From the NCBI GenBank assembly GCA_965238125.1, contig OZ250179.1:6448001-6512000 (forward strand): 64,000 bases of DNA, given 5' to 3'. The stretch comes from UBA6623 sp965238125 (GTDB taxonomy: Bacteria; Acidobacteriota; Terriglobia; Bryobacterales; UBA6623). Positions within the stretch are counted from its first letter, which is position 1. Every line of letters starts with the position of its first letter. Shown piece by piece: positions 8,261 to 17,466 of the stretch. The translations under genes and the position numbers were made by a program. Under the pieces are notes generated by a model. It saw nothing but the letters and a program-made list of their open reading frames with translations, made no database searches and was not told the DNA's origin.

Positions 8261-9925
8261 CCAGGATTTCCATTTTGGCCCTGGTACCGCGACAGTATAC
8301 ACCCGCGTCGCCCCGAATACCACGTCTTTTCGCGCTGAACCCTGCACATCACCTCCGCCGATAGGCGCCAGGGCTCGTCCGTCCGCTCACAGACGTTGGT
8401 TGAGCGGACTGAACGGCGCTCCGGCCGACACTGCTCCTGCGAAACCTTTTTGGAGCCAAAAACTGTTGATCCTCGCCCGGGCAACGCTACCCACCGGGCA
8501 CAGGCAGCGCCCAGATCCTCCGCAGCATGTCGCCAAACAGCCGCCGGTTCAGATGTCCCTCGGCCAATAAGAGCCAGTAATACCGGGCGTGCTTGACCAG
8601 CCGTCCGCCGGTCTTCATCAGCCGGTGCTGCAGACTCGTCAGCGACCAGCTCTTGATCCTGCGCGGCAGTCCGAGTCGCCGCCACAGGTTGCCCAAGTTG
8701 TAGGAGAGCACGCTGAGCTGAAGCCGCACTTCGTTTGCTCGGAAGCGATGGCACGACAGCCGCGTCCAGTGAGTCGCCTGCTTGCCTTCCTTGATCCACT
8801 GCTCGGCGGTGCCGCGCTTGTTGTAGAACCGCACCAGCGAACGACTCGGCAGGGTCATGTTGGTCACCAAGAAGCCGGGTCGCGCAAACAGCTCACCCGG
8901 GTGATGCTCCACTTTGGCGACGATCCGTCGGGGCTTGGACCAGCTCTCCGCCTGATAGCGGAAACTCTTGTAGCGCACCAGCGGTTTCGCGCTGGGCCTG
9001 CCCGGCGGCCGGAACAAGATGTCGGCGATCTCCCACTCCAGCTTCTTGTTGGCCGGGATGCGAATGACGTAGTCCACTCCGCGATCCTCCAACGCCTCGT
9101 AGATCTCCGGCTTGGCGAAGGCGGCGTCGGCGCGGAACGTCACTCGCTTGCGTTCTCCCTGTTGGCGCTCGATCTCGGGCAACAGCAGTTCGTCCCAGTC
9201 CTCGGCGCTGGACACGTTGCCCGCTCGCAGCTTCGCCGCCAGACAGTCGCCGTGCTGGTTGAACAGCAACAGCGGGTGATAGCAGACGGACTCAAAGTGG
9301 CCGTTGTAGGCACTGCCCTCTTGTTGGCCGTGGACCGGGCTTTCGGTCGAATCCATGTCGAGCACGACGCGCTCGGAGTCGTCTTGCGTCTCGGCTTGCG
9401 CCACCAACTCGCGGTTCACCGCCATCAGCCCGATCAGATTCTCGTCGCCGGCGAGCATGCCGGTCTCAAAGCTCTGCAGCCTGGAGGTCAGTGCTCCGCC
9501 GCGATCCCAGTTCTTCTTCGAGCCGATCAAGCGAAACGTCGGATCGACGGATACCCGAACGGCGTCGTTGAGATCCTCGTAGCCCGCCAACCGAGAGTAG
9601 ACCGACTGCCGCAGCAGATCGACGAACGGGAACTTCTTGTTCGCACCTTGCCGTGAATCGCTGAGATGTTCCTCGATCAGCCTGCCCAGTCCGAGCCGCT
9701 CGTCCAACTCGCGAATCAGAATCAACCCGCCGTCCGAGGTGACTCGCGACCCTTGGAAATCGACTTTGAGAAATCCATTGAAACTTAGCTGGAATGGCTT
9801 GGTTTGTTTTTCACCCATTGGGTGTTGGCCTCCATGGCGTCCTCATCGGGCTCTAGCCCCTATGAATAAAGACGCTCAAGGCCGCTGGAAGGTCGGGATG
9901 TCAAACATCAAATTGAAAATGCGGG
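8261..9925 (-). mobile_element. IS1380-family element, copy C (complete, 1665 bp)
   Basis: Ends are CCAGGATTTCCATTTT at 8261 and CCCGCATTTTCAATTT read inward from 9925. A perfect target duplication TTTAG is seen at 8256-8260 and 9926-9930. It is the most diverged of the complete copies, though clearly the same element type. Confidence 0.95.
8487..9818 (-). CDS. IS1380-family DDE transposase (diverged copy)
   Basis: An intact 443-residue transposase starting MGEKQTKPFQLSFNGFLKV. The DDE regions are conserved (VLDMDSTESP, FRADAAFAKP, GTAEQWIKEGK). Many neutral substitutions relative to the other copies suggest an older insertion or a separate arrival of a related element. Confidence 0.95.
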   Translation of the reverse strand: MGEKQTKPFQLSFNGFLKVDFQGSRVTSDGGLILIRELDERLGLGRLIEEHLSDSRQGANKKFPFVDLLRQSVYSRLAGYEDLNDAVRVSVDPTFRLIGSKKNWDRGGALTSRLQSFETGMLAGDENLIGLMAVNRELVAQAETQDDSERVVLDMDSTESPVHGQQEGSAYNGHFESVCYHPLLLFNQHGDCLAAKLRAGNVSSAEDWDELLLPEIERQQGERKRVTFRADAAFAKPEIYEALEDRGVDYVIRIPANKKLEWEIADILFRPPGRPSAKPLVRYKSFRYQAESWSKPRRIVAKVEHHPGELFARPGFLVTNMTLPSRSLVRFYNKRGTAEQWIKEGKQATHWTRLSCHRFRANEVRLQLSVLSYNLGNLWRRLGLPRRIKSWSLTSLQHRLMKTGGRLVKHARYYWLLLAEGHLNRRLFGDMLRRIWALPVPGG

Positions 9926-10122
9926 TTTAGCGCGACGGGCCGTTCAAGCTTGGTGTCCTCAGCATTATAGGGCCCTTCGCGCTTTTCCAGCGAGATCAGG
10001 AATCACTCCCGCTGCTGGTTCAATCGCCGGAAACCGGAGTGCCACCTTAATAGGTGAATAAGCTGATTGTGTAAACGAACGCGGGGTTGTAGCGTCAGTT
10101 CTATAGAGGGATTGCGATTCCG

Positions 10123-12153
10123 ATGAAACGCGCGTTGCGATTGAGGATTGCGAGGATCGTCGCCTTGGGCTTCACGGCTTTTGCTGTGAGCGGGGGCGCG
10201 GCGGACGCGGATGTCGCGACGCTCTTTCGGGACTTGCGGGACCGGGACGCGAAAGTGCGGGAGAAAGCTGTGCGCGGGATCGGGGATCTGGGTCTTGGGG
10301 AAAGGGGGGTCAAGCCGCTGATTGAGGCGCTCAATGATCCGGTTGGCGATGTGAGGGCCGCGGCGGCCGGCTCGCTTGGGAGCATGGGGGTTGACGCGAA
10401 GGAGGCGGTTCCGGCTCTGGTGCGTCTCTTACGTGACCCGGAGCAGCGGGCGCGAAGTTCCGCGGCGGGGGCGCTCGCGGAAATCGGAATCGTGACGCGG
10501 GGGGCGGTGCCTGCCTTGGTTGATCTGCTGGACGATGAGGTTGCGTGGGTGCGACGGTCGGCGGTCTATGCCTTGAGCCGTTTCGGTCCGGCCGCTAAGG
10601 AGGCTCTACCGTGGCTGATCGACCGGCTTGGCGACCCGGACGCGACGGTTCGTGCCTCCGTCGCGGACGCCTTTCCGAGGCTGGCGCCCGAGGGCGGTTT
10701 TCTTGTGGCCCTGCTCATTTCCGCGTTGCGGGATGAAGATTCTCACGTTCGCAGTTCGGCGGCTAATTCACTGGCTCGTCTCGGCCGGAACGCTCTGGAA
10801 GCGATCCCCGCGCTGATCGAAACGCTGAACGATCCCGACAACGAGTTCCATGTTCGCAGCGGCGCGGCCGATGCTCTGGGCTTCATGGGGCCGGAATCGC
10901 GGGTGGCTATCGCCGATCTCGCGCGAGCGCTGCGGGCCGATCACGAGTGGATTCGCAACGCAGCCGGGCGAACGCTGGCGACGATCGACCCGCTTCCGAA
11001 TGCGACGGAGGCGGAGATCGAGGGGCTGATCGACATGTATATGCGTAGCGCCCCGGAACCGGAGGGGACGAGTGCGGAGGACACGAAGACTTTGGCTCGT
11101 TTGGGCCAGGCGCTGCGCAGCGAGGACCGGGCGACCCGAACACAAGCCGGCGTGCTGCTTAAGGAATTTGGGGTCGCGGCGCTGCCGGTGTTGCAGGAAG
11201 TGCTGACGGATGCGAACGAAGACGCGCAGGTGGAAGCGGCGCGACGGCTCAAGGAGTTGGGTTATCGCGCCGGACCGGCTGTTCCCGCGCTGATCGAGGC
11301 GATTGGCGGCAGCAGCGGCAGGGCGCGCTCGGCGATGATTCGGGCGCTGGGCGCGACCCAGGAGAATGCGGCGCCGGCTGTTCCCCTGCTTATTGAGCTG
11401 TTGGATGATTCAGAAGCGAGGGAGGCGTCTCTGGATGCGTTTCGCAGGATCGGATGCGGGGCCAAGGAGGCTGTCGGGCCGTTGACGGAGTTGTTGGATG
11501 ATGCGGATATTCGGATTCGAGGGAAGGCGGCGACGGCATTGGGCGAGATTGGTTGCGAAGCGACGGCAGCGGCGGCGGGACTGATTGAATTGCTGGGGAC
11601 GGAGGAACTCTCGGCGCGCAACAACGCGCTCTATGCGCTGGCGAAGATCCGGCCCGAAGACGACGAGACGGTCCATGCGCTGATCGAGGTGTTGGACGAC
11701 GAGAGCGCTGTGATCCGCGAGAAGGCCGCCTATGCGTTGGGTAAGATCGGGCCGCCGGCGGCTGCGGCGGCGGAGCCGTTGGTGCCTCTGTTGGCGGATT
11801 CCCGTGAACGGACGCGGAGTCAGGCAGCTTGGGCGCTTGGGTGGATTCGGGTGGCGAGTCCGGGGATTGTCGGGGCGCTTTTGAGAACGCTGAAGACGGA
11901 TAGTCCGACGGTCCGGGGGCAGGCGGCTTGGGCGTTGGGGAAGCTCGGGCAACCGGGCGCGGTTCCGGGGTTGCTGGCGGCGCTGGACGACTCTTCCGCA
12001 GCGGTGCGGCGGCAGGCTGCTCAGGGGCTGGGGGCGCTGAAGGCGCGGGTGGCGGTGCCGGCGTTGCGACGGGCGCTTGAGGATGAGGACGGTTCGGTGC
12101 GGCGGGCGGCGGAGTATGCTTTGCGGAAGATTGGGGACGGGGCGAGGAAGTAG
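10123..12153 (+). CDS. Exported HEAT-repeat protein
   Basis: A 676-residue protein with an N-terminal signal sequence (about residues 1-29, ending AADA). The rest is tandem HEAT/PBS-lyase-type repeats of 35-40 residues, each with the pattern D-x-VR-x-x-A-x-x-x-LG and then AVPALI or similar, for example DRDAKVREKAVRGIGDLG and DDSSAAVRRQAAQGLGALK. These repeats stack into a superhelical scaffold for protein-protein contacts. No catalytic domain is present. It probably acts in the periplasm or at the cell surface; its partner cannot be told. IS copies stand on both sides, and it forms no obvious operon. Confidence 0.85.
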   Translation: MKRALRLRIARIVALGFTAFAVSGGAADADVATLFRDLRDRDAKVREKAVRGIGDLGLGERGVKPLIEALNDPVGDVRAAAAGSLGSMGVDAKEAVPALVRLLRDPEQRARSSAAGALAEIGIVTRGAVPALVDLLDDEVAWVRRSAVYALSRFGPAAKEALPWLIDRLGDPDATVRASVADAFPRLAPEGGFLVALLISALRDEDSHVRSSAANSLARLGRNALEAIPALIETLNDPDNEFHVRSGAADALGFMGPESRVAIADLARALRADHEWIRNAAGRTLATIDPLPNATEAEIEGLIDMYMRSAPEPEGTSAEDTKTLARLGQALRSEDRATRTQAGVLLKEFGVAALPVLQEVLTDANEDAQVEAARRLKELGYRAGPAVPALIEAIGGSSGRARSAMIRALGATQENAAPAVPLLIELLDDSEAREASLDAFRRIGCGAKEAVGPLTELLDDADIRIRGKAATALGEIGCEATAAAAGLIELLGTEELSARNNALYALAKIRPEDDETVHALIEVLDDESAVIREKAAYALGKIGPPAAAAAEPLVPLLADSRERTRSQAAWALGWIRVASPGIVGALLRTLKTDSPTVRGQAAWALGKLGQPGAVPGLLAALDDSSAAVRRQAAQGLGALKARVAVPALRRALEDEDGSVRRAAEYALRKIGDGARK

Positions 12154-12161
12154 GGATGGGC

Positions 12162-12187
12162 GCCCGGCCCGCTTTGGGCGGGCGGGC
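12162..12187 (+). terminator. GC-rich hairpin after the HEAT-repeat gene
   Basis: GCCCGGCCCGC pairs with GGCGGGCGGGC across a short TTTG loop, 8 bases after the HEAT gene stop. No clear T run follows. It is probably a transcription terminator or an mRNA-stabilising hairpin. Confidence 0.5.
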
Positions 12188-12205
12188 TTGACCCACCCCA
12201 GGCCC

Positions 12206-12217
12206 CGAACGACCGTT
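12206..12217 (+). terminator. Left arm of a hairpin split by IS1380 copy D
   Basis: CGAACGACCG at 12206-12215 pairs perfectly with CGGTCGTTCG at 13894-13903. With the IS and one target duplication removed, the two make a 10-bp stem with a 7-base loop (TTGTTAA), followed by an AT-rich stretch. This looks like the original terminator of the HEAT gene. The element inserted in the loop. Confidence 0.65.
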
Positions 12218-12222
12218 GTTAA

Positions 12223-13888
12223 CCCGGATTTCCACTTTAGTTTCGGTTCTGCTAACCATCGGGTGGACTCGGACGCCTTTATTTATGCGGGCTTGAAAGC
12301 ACTCAAGGCGCTGAGGAGATCAACACCCAATGGGTGAAAAAGAAAACAAACCGTTTCAGCTCACCTTCAATGGATTTCTCAAGGTCGATTTCCAAGGATC
12401 GCGAGTCACCTCGGATGGCGGGCTGATTCTCATTCGCGAACTGGACGAACGACTCGGACTAGGCAAGCTGATAGACGAGCATCTGACGGATTCGCGGCAA
12501 GGCTCGAACAAGAAGTTCCCGTTCGTCGATCTGCTGCGACAGTCGGTCTACTCCCGCTTGGCGGGCTACGAGGATCTCAACGACGCCGTTCGTGTCTCCG
12601 CCGATCCAACCTTTCGGCTGATTGGCTCGAAGAAGAACTGGGATCGCGGCGCGGCGCTGACCTCCCGGCTGCAGAGCTTCGAGACCGCCATGCTCGCCGG
12701 CGACGAGAATCTGATCGGGCTGATGGCGGTGAACCGCGAGTTGATCGCGCAAGCCGAGGCCGGTGATGACTCCGAGTGCGTCGTGCTGGACATGGACTCT
12801 ACCGAGAGCCCCGTCCACGGCCGGCAGGAAGGCAGCGCCTACAACGGCCACTTCGAGTCGGTCTGCTACCACCCACTGTTGCTGTTCAACCAGTACGGCG
12901 ATTGCTTGGCGGCAAAGTTGCGACCGGGCAACGTGTCCAGCGCCGAGGACTGGGACGAGCTGCTGCTGCCGGAAATCGAACGCCAACAGGCGGAGGGCAA
13001 ACAGGTGACGTTCCGGGCCGATGCCGCCTTCACCAAGCCGGATATTTACGAGACGTTGGAGGAGCGCGGCGTGGACTACGTGATTCGCATCCCGGCCAAC
13101 AAGAGCCTGGAGCTGGAGATCGAAGATATCCTGTTTCGTCCGCCGGGCAGGCCGAGCGCAAAGCCCCTGGTGCGCTACAGGAGCTTTCGGTATCAGGCCG
13201 CGAGCTGGTCGAAGTCCCGGCGGGTTGTTGCGAAGGTCGAGCATCACCAAGGTGAGTTGTTTCCTCGCGTCGGTTTCATCGTCACGAGCATGGCCTTGCC
13301 GAGCCGCTCGCTGGTGCGGTTCTACAACAAGCGCGGCACGGCGGAGCAGTGGATCAAGGAAGGCAAACAAGCGACGCATTGGACAAGGCTGTCATGCCAT
13401 CGGTTCCGGGCCAACGAAGTGCGACTGCAACTCAGCGTGCTGGCCTATAACCTGGGGAACCTATGGCGGAGGCTCGGGCTGCCGCAACGGATCAAGAGCT
13501 GGTCGCTGACGAGCTTGCAACAGCGGCTGATGAAGACGGGCGGTAGGCTGGTCAAGCATGCGCGGTACTATTGGCTGCTGTTGGCCGAAGGACATCTGAA
13601 CCGGCGGCTGTTCGGCGACATGCTGCATAGGATCTGGGCGCTGCCTGTGCCGGGTGGGTAGCGTTGCCCGGGCGAGGATCAACAGTTTTTGGCTCCAAAA
13701 AGGTTTCGCAGGGAGCAGTGTCGGCCGGAGCGCCGTTCAGTCCGCTCAATCAACGTCTGTGAGCGGACGGACGAGCCCTGGCGCCTACCGGCGGAGGTGA
13801 TGTGCAGGGTTCAGCGCGAAAAGACGTGGTATTCGGCGCAGCGGGGGTGTATCCTGTGACCGTGCCAGGGCCAAAATGGAAATCCTGG
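12223..13888 (+). mobile_element. IS1380-family element, copy D (complete, 1666 bp)
   Basis: Left end CCCGGATTTCCACTTT at 12223; right end reads inward as CCAGGATTTCCATTTT from 13888. The 5-bp target duplication GTTAA lies at 12218-12222 and 13889-13893. Its roughly 107-bp left leader differs strongly from that of copies A-C, while its right end is nearly the same as in A and B, so the family here has at least two left-end types. Confidence 0.96.
12330..13661 (+). CDS. IS1380-family DDE transposase
   Basis: An intact 443-residue transposase beginning MGEKENKPFQLTFNGFLKVD. The DDE regions are VLDMDSTESPVHG, FRADAAFTKP and GTAEQWIKEGK. Relative to copies A and B it carries a distinct central block (ETAMLAGDENLIGLMAVNRE). 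It is the same version as the partial copy at the window start. Confidence 0.96.
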   Translation: MGEKENKPFQLTFNGFLKVDFQGSRVTSDGGLILIRELDERLGLGKLIDEHLTDSRQGSNKKFPFVDLLRQSVYSRLAGYEDLNDAVRVSADPTFRLIGSKKNWDRGAALTSRLQSFETAMLAGDENLIGLMAVNRELIAQAEAGDDSECVVLDMDSTESPVHGRQEGSAYNGHFESVCYHPLLLFNQYGDCLAAKLRPGNVSSAEDWDELLLPEIERQQAEGKQVTFRADAAFTKPDIYETLEERGVDYVIRIPANKSLELEIEDILFRPPGRPSAKPLVRYRSFRYQAASWSKSRRVVAKVEHHQGELFPRVGFIVTSMALPSRSLVRFYNKRGTAEQWIKEGKQATHWTRLSCHRFRANEVRLQLSVLAYNLGNLWRRLGLPQRIKSWSLTSLQQRLMKTGGRLVKHARYYWLLLAEGHLNRRLFGDMLHRIWALPVPGG

Positions 13889-13939
13889 GTTAACGGTCGT
13901 TCGCCCGGTTGAAATTTTGTTGGTTGGGTGGATGGGGTT

Positions 13940-14070
13940 CCAGGGGCTAACGCCCCTGGCCATTATTAACTAAGACTCGGGGTAGTGGTTCGCGGGAGCC
14001 GGATGCCGCGAAGACTTCGGGGGCCGGTTTCGATTCGGTTGTCGGTCTTACCCGGGGGTGACGCCCCTGG
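13940..14070. repeat. Pair of REP-like hairpins
   Basis: CCAGGGGC-TAAC-GCCCCTGG (13940-13959) is a perfect 8-bp stem. A related imperfect palindrome lies at about 14052-14070 (CCGGGGGTGACGCCCCTGG). Both are followed by a similar CCNNTATTNAAC tail. They look like two copies of one dispersed palindromic repeat in the gap between IS copy D and lptD. The rest of 13889-14168 shows no gene. Confidence 0.6.
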
Positions 14071-14168
14071 CCGGTATTCAACGGCACTCTCCAGCCGGAA
14101 TTCTCGTGACGTGCTACGTGCTACACGGATCGCTGTGAAGGGTGGGCGTTTCGGCCTATGCTGGTTAG

Positions 14169-16538
14169 TTGGGTGCGCGGTTGCGGTTTTCGTCCTTGGC
14201 GGTTCGGTTTCGCTTGCTTTGGGCTGGCGGGTGGCGCTTGCTGCCGCTTGCGGGGCTGCTGATCGCGGCTCCCCTCGTTTCCCAACAGTCGCCGCCTTCG
14301 CCGCAACAGGGGCCGCTCGCGTCGCGTGGGCCGGCGTTCGATTCGCAAGCGGTGCCGCTGATTCCGGTTCGGGGAACGGGGGACCTTGAAATTATCGCCG
14401 ATAGCCAGGAGAGCATCGGCGATCAGCGTTTCTTGCGGGGGCGGGTTGAGGTTCGCTTTGACGAGACGGTGATTACGGCGGATGAGGTCGACTACAACGA
14501 AGCCACCGATGAGATGGACGCGCGGGGCAATGTGCGCTATCAGAACAGCTCGCGGCAGGAGGACTTGCATGCCGAGAAGTTCAACTACAACACCGGCACG
14601 GAGCTGGGAACCTTCTACGACGTTCACGGGACGGTGGGGTCGGCGAGCCAGGGCGGCGCGCGGTTGTTGACGACGGATAATCCCTTCTATATCGAGGGGA
14701 AGGTTGTCCACAAGACGCGCGAGCACTATACGGTTTACAACGGTTTTGTGACCAACTGCGACGTTGATCATCCGTGGTGGACGCTCAGGGCGCCTCGCAC
14801 GAAGATTACGCCGGGGAAGTCGGCGACGATTTACCGGGGCGTGTTTCGGTTGCGCAAGGTACCGGTCTTCTACTTCCCGATATTCAAGAAGTCACTCGAA
14901 CGGTTACCGAGGCGCAGCGGATTTCTGACGCCGAACATCGGCAACAGCTCGCGCTTTGGGCTGGTGTTCGGGCAGTCGTACTATTGGGCGATCAACCGGA
15001 GCTACGACGCCACGGTGGGCGCGACGTTGTATACCGATCGTGGTGTTGCGAGTCAGCTGGGGTTTCGGGGGCGGCCAACGGCGAATAGTCATTTCGACGC
15101 TTATTTCTTTGGCGTCAAGGATCGTGGGTTGAAGCTCGACGACGGGCGTCGGATCAAGCAGGGCGGCCGGAATTTCACGATGCGCGGGTCGGGGATGTTC
15201 CCGGGCGGGTTTCGGGCCGTCGCCGAGCTGAACTATCTCAGCTCGCTCGAGTTTCGGCAGGCCTTTACGCAGAGCTTCAACGAGGCGGTGTTTTCGCAAG
15301 TTCGTTCGATTGGATTTGTGACGAAGAACTTTTCGACGTTCAGCTTGAACGCGGCGTTTCTGCGGGACGAGAACTTCCAGAGCGTCAGGCGGGGCGACAC
15401 GGTGATTACCCGCAAGCTGCCGACGGTGGAGTTCAACAGTTACGACCATTCGCTGCTGAGGGGGCCGGTGCCGCTTTGGTTCAGCTTTAACAGCGCTTTT
15501 GAGCTGGTCAGTCGGACGCAGCCGCTGTTTCAGACCAGGCGGTATGTGCAGCGCGGCGACCTGTATCCGCGGATCTCAACGAAGTTTGACTTGGGCGGTT
15601 TTCAGGTGACGCCGACTTTCGGGGCGCGCTCGACCGCGTACGGGCAGAGTCGGGCCGATGACGGGAGCTTGACCGGGCGCAATCTCTACCGCAACACGCG
15701 CGAGGTTTCGGTGGATATCGCGCCGCCGGCGTTGGAGCGTATTTTTGACGCGCCGAGTTGGTTGGGTGAAAAAGTAAAACATGTGATCGAGCCGCGGTTC
15801 GGTTATCGATTTGTCGACGGGGTTGAGGATTTCGATCGGGTGATTCGCTTTGACACGCGGGATTTGGTGCACAACACGAATGAAGCCGAGGTGGCGTTAA
15901 CGAACCGGTTCTATGCCAAGGACCGAGCCGGGCGGGTGCGGGAGGTGTTCAGCGTGGACATTCGGCAGCGGCGCTTTTTCGATCCGGAATTCGGAGGTGC
16001 GCTGTTCCCGGGGCGAAGGAATGTTCTGGACTCGGGGCTTGGTTTGACGCCTTTTGCGTTTGCCGATCAGGCTCGCAACTATTCACCCATCGCGACGACC
16101 CTGCGGGTAAGTCCGTGGTTGCGGCACTCGCTGGAGTGGCGCTATGACTACGACCCGGTACGGGGCAAGGTGGTCAACAGCAGCGTGAGCGGCAGTTTCC
16201 GTTTCGATTGGTGGAATGTGACGGTGGGTCACCACGCGGTTCGGACGCCGGATGTGCTGACGCCGCCGAGCAACCAATTGTCGACGATCGTTCGGCTGGG
16301 CGATTTCAACCGGCGCGGATGGAATCTGGCGTTGAGCAATATCTATGATTATCGCCAGACGATTTTTCTCTACACGGCGATTCAAGGTACCTACAATACC
16401 GACTGTTGCGGATTCAGCGCGGAGTGGCGGCGGTTCGCGATCGGGACGACGCGGAACGACAATCAGATTCGGTTTTCGTTCTCGATCGCCAATGTCGGGT
16501 CGTTCGGAACGCTGAGGCCGCGTGAGCGGATTTTCTAA
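14169..16538 (+). CDS. lptD: LPS-assembly outer-membrane protein LptD (OstA)
   Basis: A 789-residue protein that would form the outer-membrane barrel delivering lipopolysaccharide to the cell surface together with LptE. Residues 1-40 form a signal peptide. About 70-190 is the LptA/OstA-like periplasmic domain (IIADSQ, RGRVEVRFDETVITADEVDY). The long rest is the barrel, with the family landmarks FVTNCDVDHPWWTL and TDCCGFSAEW. Cys197 and the Cys746-Cys747 pair match the disulfide positions of E. coli LptD, while the N-terminal first Cys of E. coli is absent. The start is uncertain: the TTG at 14169 leaves a normal signal peptide but has a weak ribosome binding site. It overlaps the next gene by 17 bases. 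Confidence 0.85.
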   Translation: MGARLRFSSLAVRFRLLWAGGWRLLPLAGLLIAAPLVSQQSPPSPQQGPLASRGPAFDSQAVPLIPVRGTGDLEIIADSQESIGDQRFLRGRVEVRFDETVITADEVDYNEATDEMDARGNVRYQNSSRQEDLHAEKFNYNTGTELGTFYDVHGTVGSASQGGARLLTTDNPFYIEGKVVHKTREHYTVYNGFVTNCDVDHPWWTLRAPRTKITPGKSATIYRGVFRLRKVPVFYFPIFKKSLERLPRRSGFLTPNIGNSSRFGLVFGQSYYWAINRSYDATVGATLYTDRGVASQLGFRGRPTANSHFDAYFFGVKDRGLKLDDGRRIKQGGRNFTMRGSGMFPGGFRAVAELNYLSSLEFRQAFTQSFNEAVFSQVRSIGFVTKNFSTFSLNAAFLRDENFQSVRRGDTVITRKLPTVEFNSYDHSLLRGPVPLWFSFNSAFELVSRTQPLFQTRRYVQRGDLYPRISTKFDLGGFQVTPTFGARSTAYGQSRADDGSLTGRNLYRNTREVSVDIAPPALERIFDAPSWLGEKVKHVIEPRFGYRFVDGVEDFDRVIRFDTRDLVHNTNEAEVALTNRFYAKDRAGRVREVFSVDIRQRRFFDPEFGGALFPGRRNVLDSGLGLTPFAFADQARNYSPIATTLRVSPWLRHSLEWRYDYDPVRGKVVNSSVSGSFRFDWWNVTVGHHAVRTPDVLTPPSNQLSTIVRLGDFNRRGWNLALSNIYDYRQTIFLYTAIQGTYNTDCCGFSAEWRRFAIGTTRNDNQIRFSFSIANVGSFGTLRPRERIF

Positions 16539-17091
16539 AGCGATGGCATTTCCTAAACCCTACGCGGAGTTCGCGGCCCGGGCGCGTGTGCCGGCGGGCA
16601 TGGTGGTGGCGGTGTTGTTTGTTTGGCTCTCCGGACCGGACTGGGGGTCGCTGGGGCTGGGCATGCCGTGGGCAGCGGCGGGGATGCTGCTCCGGGGTTG
16701 GGCGGCGGGGCACTTGGAGAAGAATCTGACGCTGACGATCTCGGGGCCCTTCGCGCGAATGCGGAACCCGCTCTACTTGGGAAGCCTGCTGGCCGGGATG
16801 GGGTTCGCGATTGCGGCAAGTCACGGATTGGTCTTGGTGCTGATCGGGGTGTTCTTTCTGTTCTTCTACCTTCCCGTCGTCGAGGAGGAAGAGCGGCATC
16901 TGGGGAAGCTGTTTCCCGAGTACGAGGAATACAGGGGGCGGGTGCCGAAGCTGATTCCGCGGTTGCGATCGGCGGACCGCGGAGGGGGCGGCTTTCGGTG
17001 GCAGGTCTACGTCCGCAATCGGGAGTACGAAGCCCTCGGTGCGTTTATGTTGGTTTCGGCTGTATTGGTTGGGAAAGCGGCCTGGCCATAG
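16522..17091 (+). CDS. Isoprenylcysteine carboxyl methyltransferase-like membrane protein
   Basis: A 189-residue membrane protein of the ICMT/PEMT methyltransferase superfamily. It has about four hydrophobic segments and the family signature GPFARMRNPLYLGSLLAGMG followed by EEEERHLGKLFPEYEEYRGR, which forms the S-adenosylmethionine-binding part. Bacterial members methylate lipids or small carboxylates; the substrate here is unknown. I chose the GTG at 16522, with GAGG just upstream, overlapping the end of lptD, so the two are probably co-translated. An ATG at 16543 is the alternative start. Confidence 0.75.
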   Translation: MSGFSKAMAFPKPYAEFAARARVPAGMVVAVLFVWLSGPDWGSLGLGMPWAAAGMLLRGWAAGHLEKNLTLTISGPFARMRNPLYLGSLLAGMGFAIAASHGLVLVLIGVFFLFFYLPVVEEEERHLGKLFPEYEEYRGRVPKLIPRLRSADRGGGGFRWQVYVRNREYEALGAFMLVSAVLVGKAAWP

Positions 17092-17461
17092 AGAAGAATA
17101 AACCGGCCAAGACCCGCGGCGGCAAGTCGCGGCGATAGCTCCTTTTCATCGAAAACTTCCGGGGTTCATTGCAGTTTTTTGGGGTCGGGGCCGGCCGCCA
17201 GGGAGGGTCCTCAGCGACCTAAGAACACGCCATACCGACACGGAGGCGGACCGGCGGCGGCGGCGCCTGGCTCCTAACGTCTTACTTTTCAACTTTTTGC
17301 GGTCTCGTGGGATGCCGAGTCGTCCTGTTTCTCGACGGGTTCGCGTCAGCGTGAATTCCTTTCGGACAGAAAGGCCGCGGGGCTACCGGGGCGTCGATTT
17401 TGTAGGGGTTACTCGGGCGAATTACGGCGCGAGTTGACGGATTATATGAGCCTGCCGGCGG
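17092..17461. other. Intergenic region, no clear gene
   Basis: No RNA gene or strong promoter is visible. A short ATG-initiated frame starts at 17446 and is cut by IS copy E (described at 17446-19252). Confidence 0.5.
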
Positions 17462-17466
17462 TCAAA

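Noticed and set aside
8689..9656. Long + strand frame inside IS1380 copy C
   Set aside because: Antisense to the intact transposase; equivalent frames recur in all copies only because the DNA is the same.
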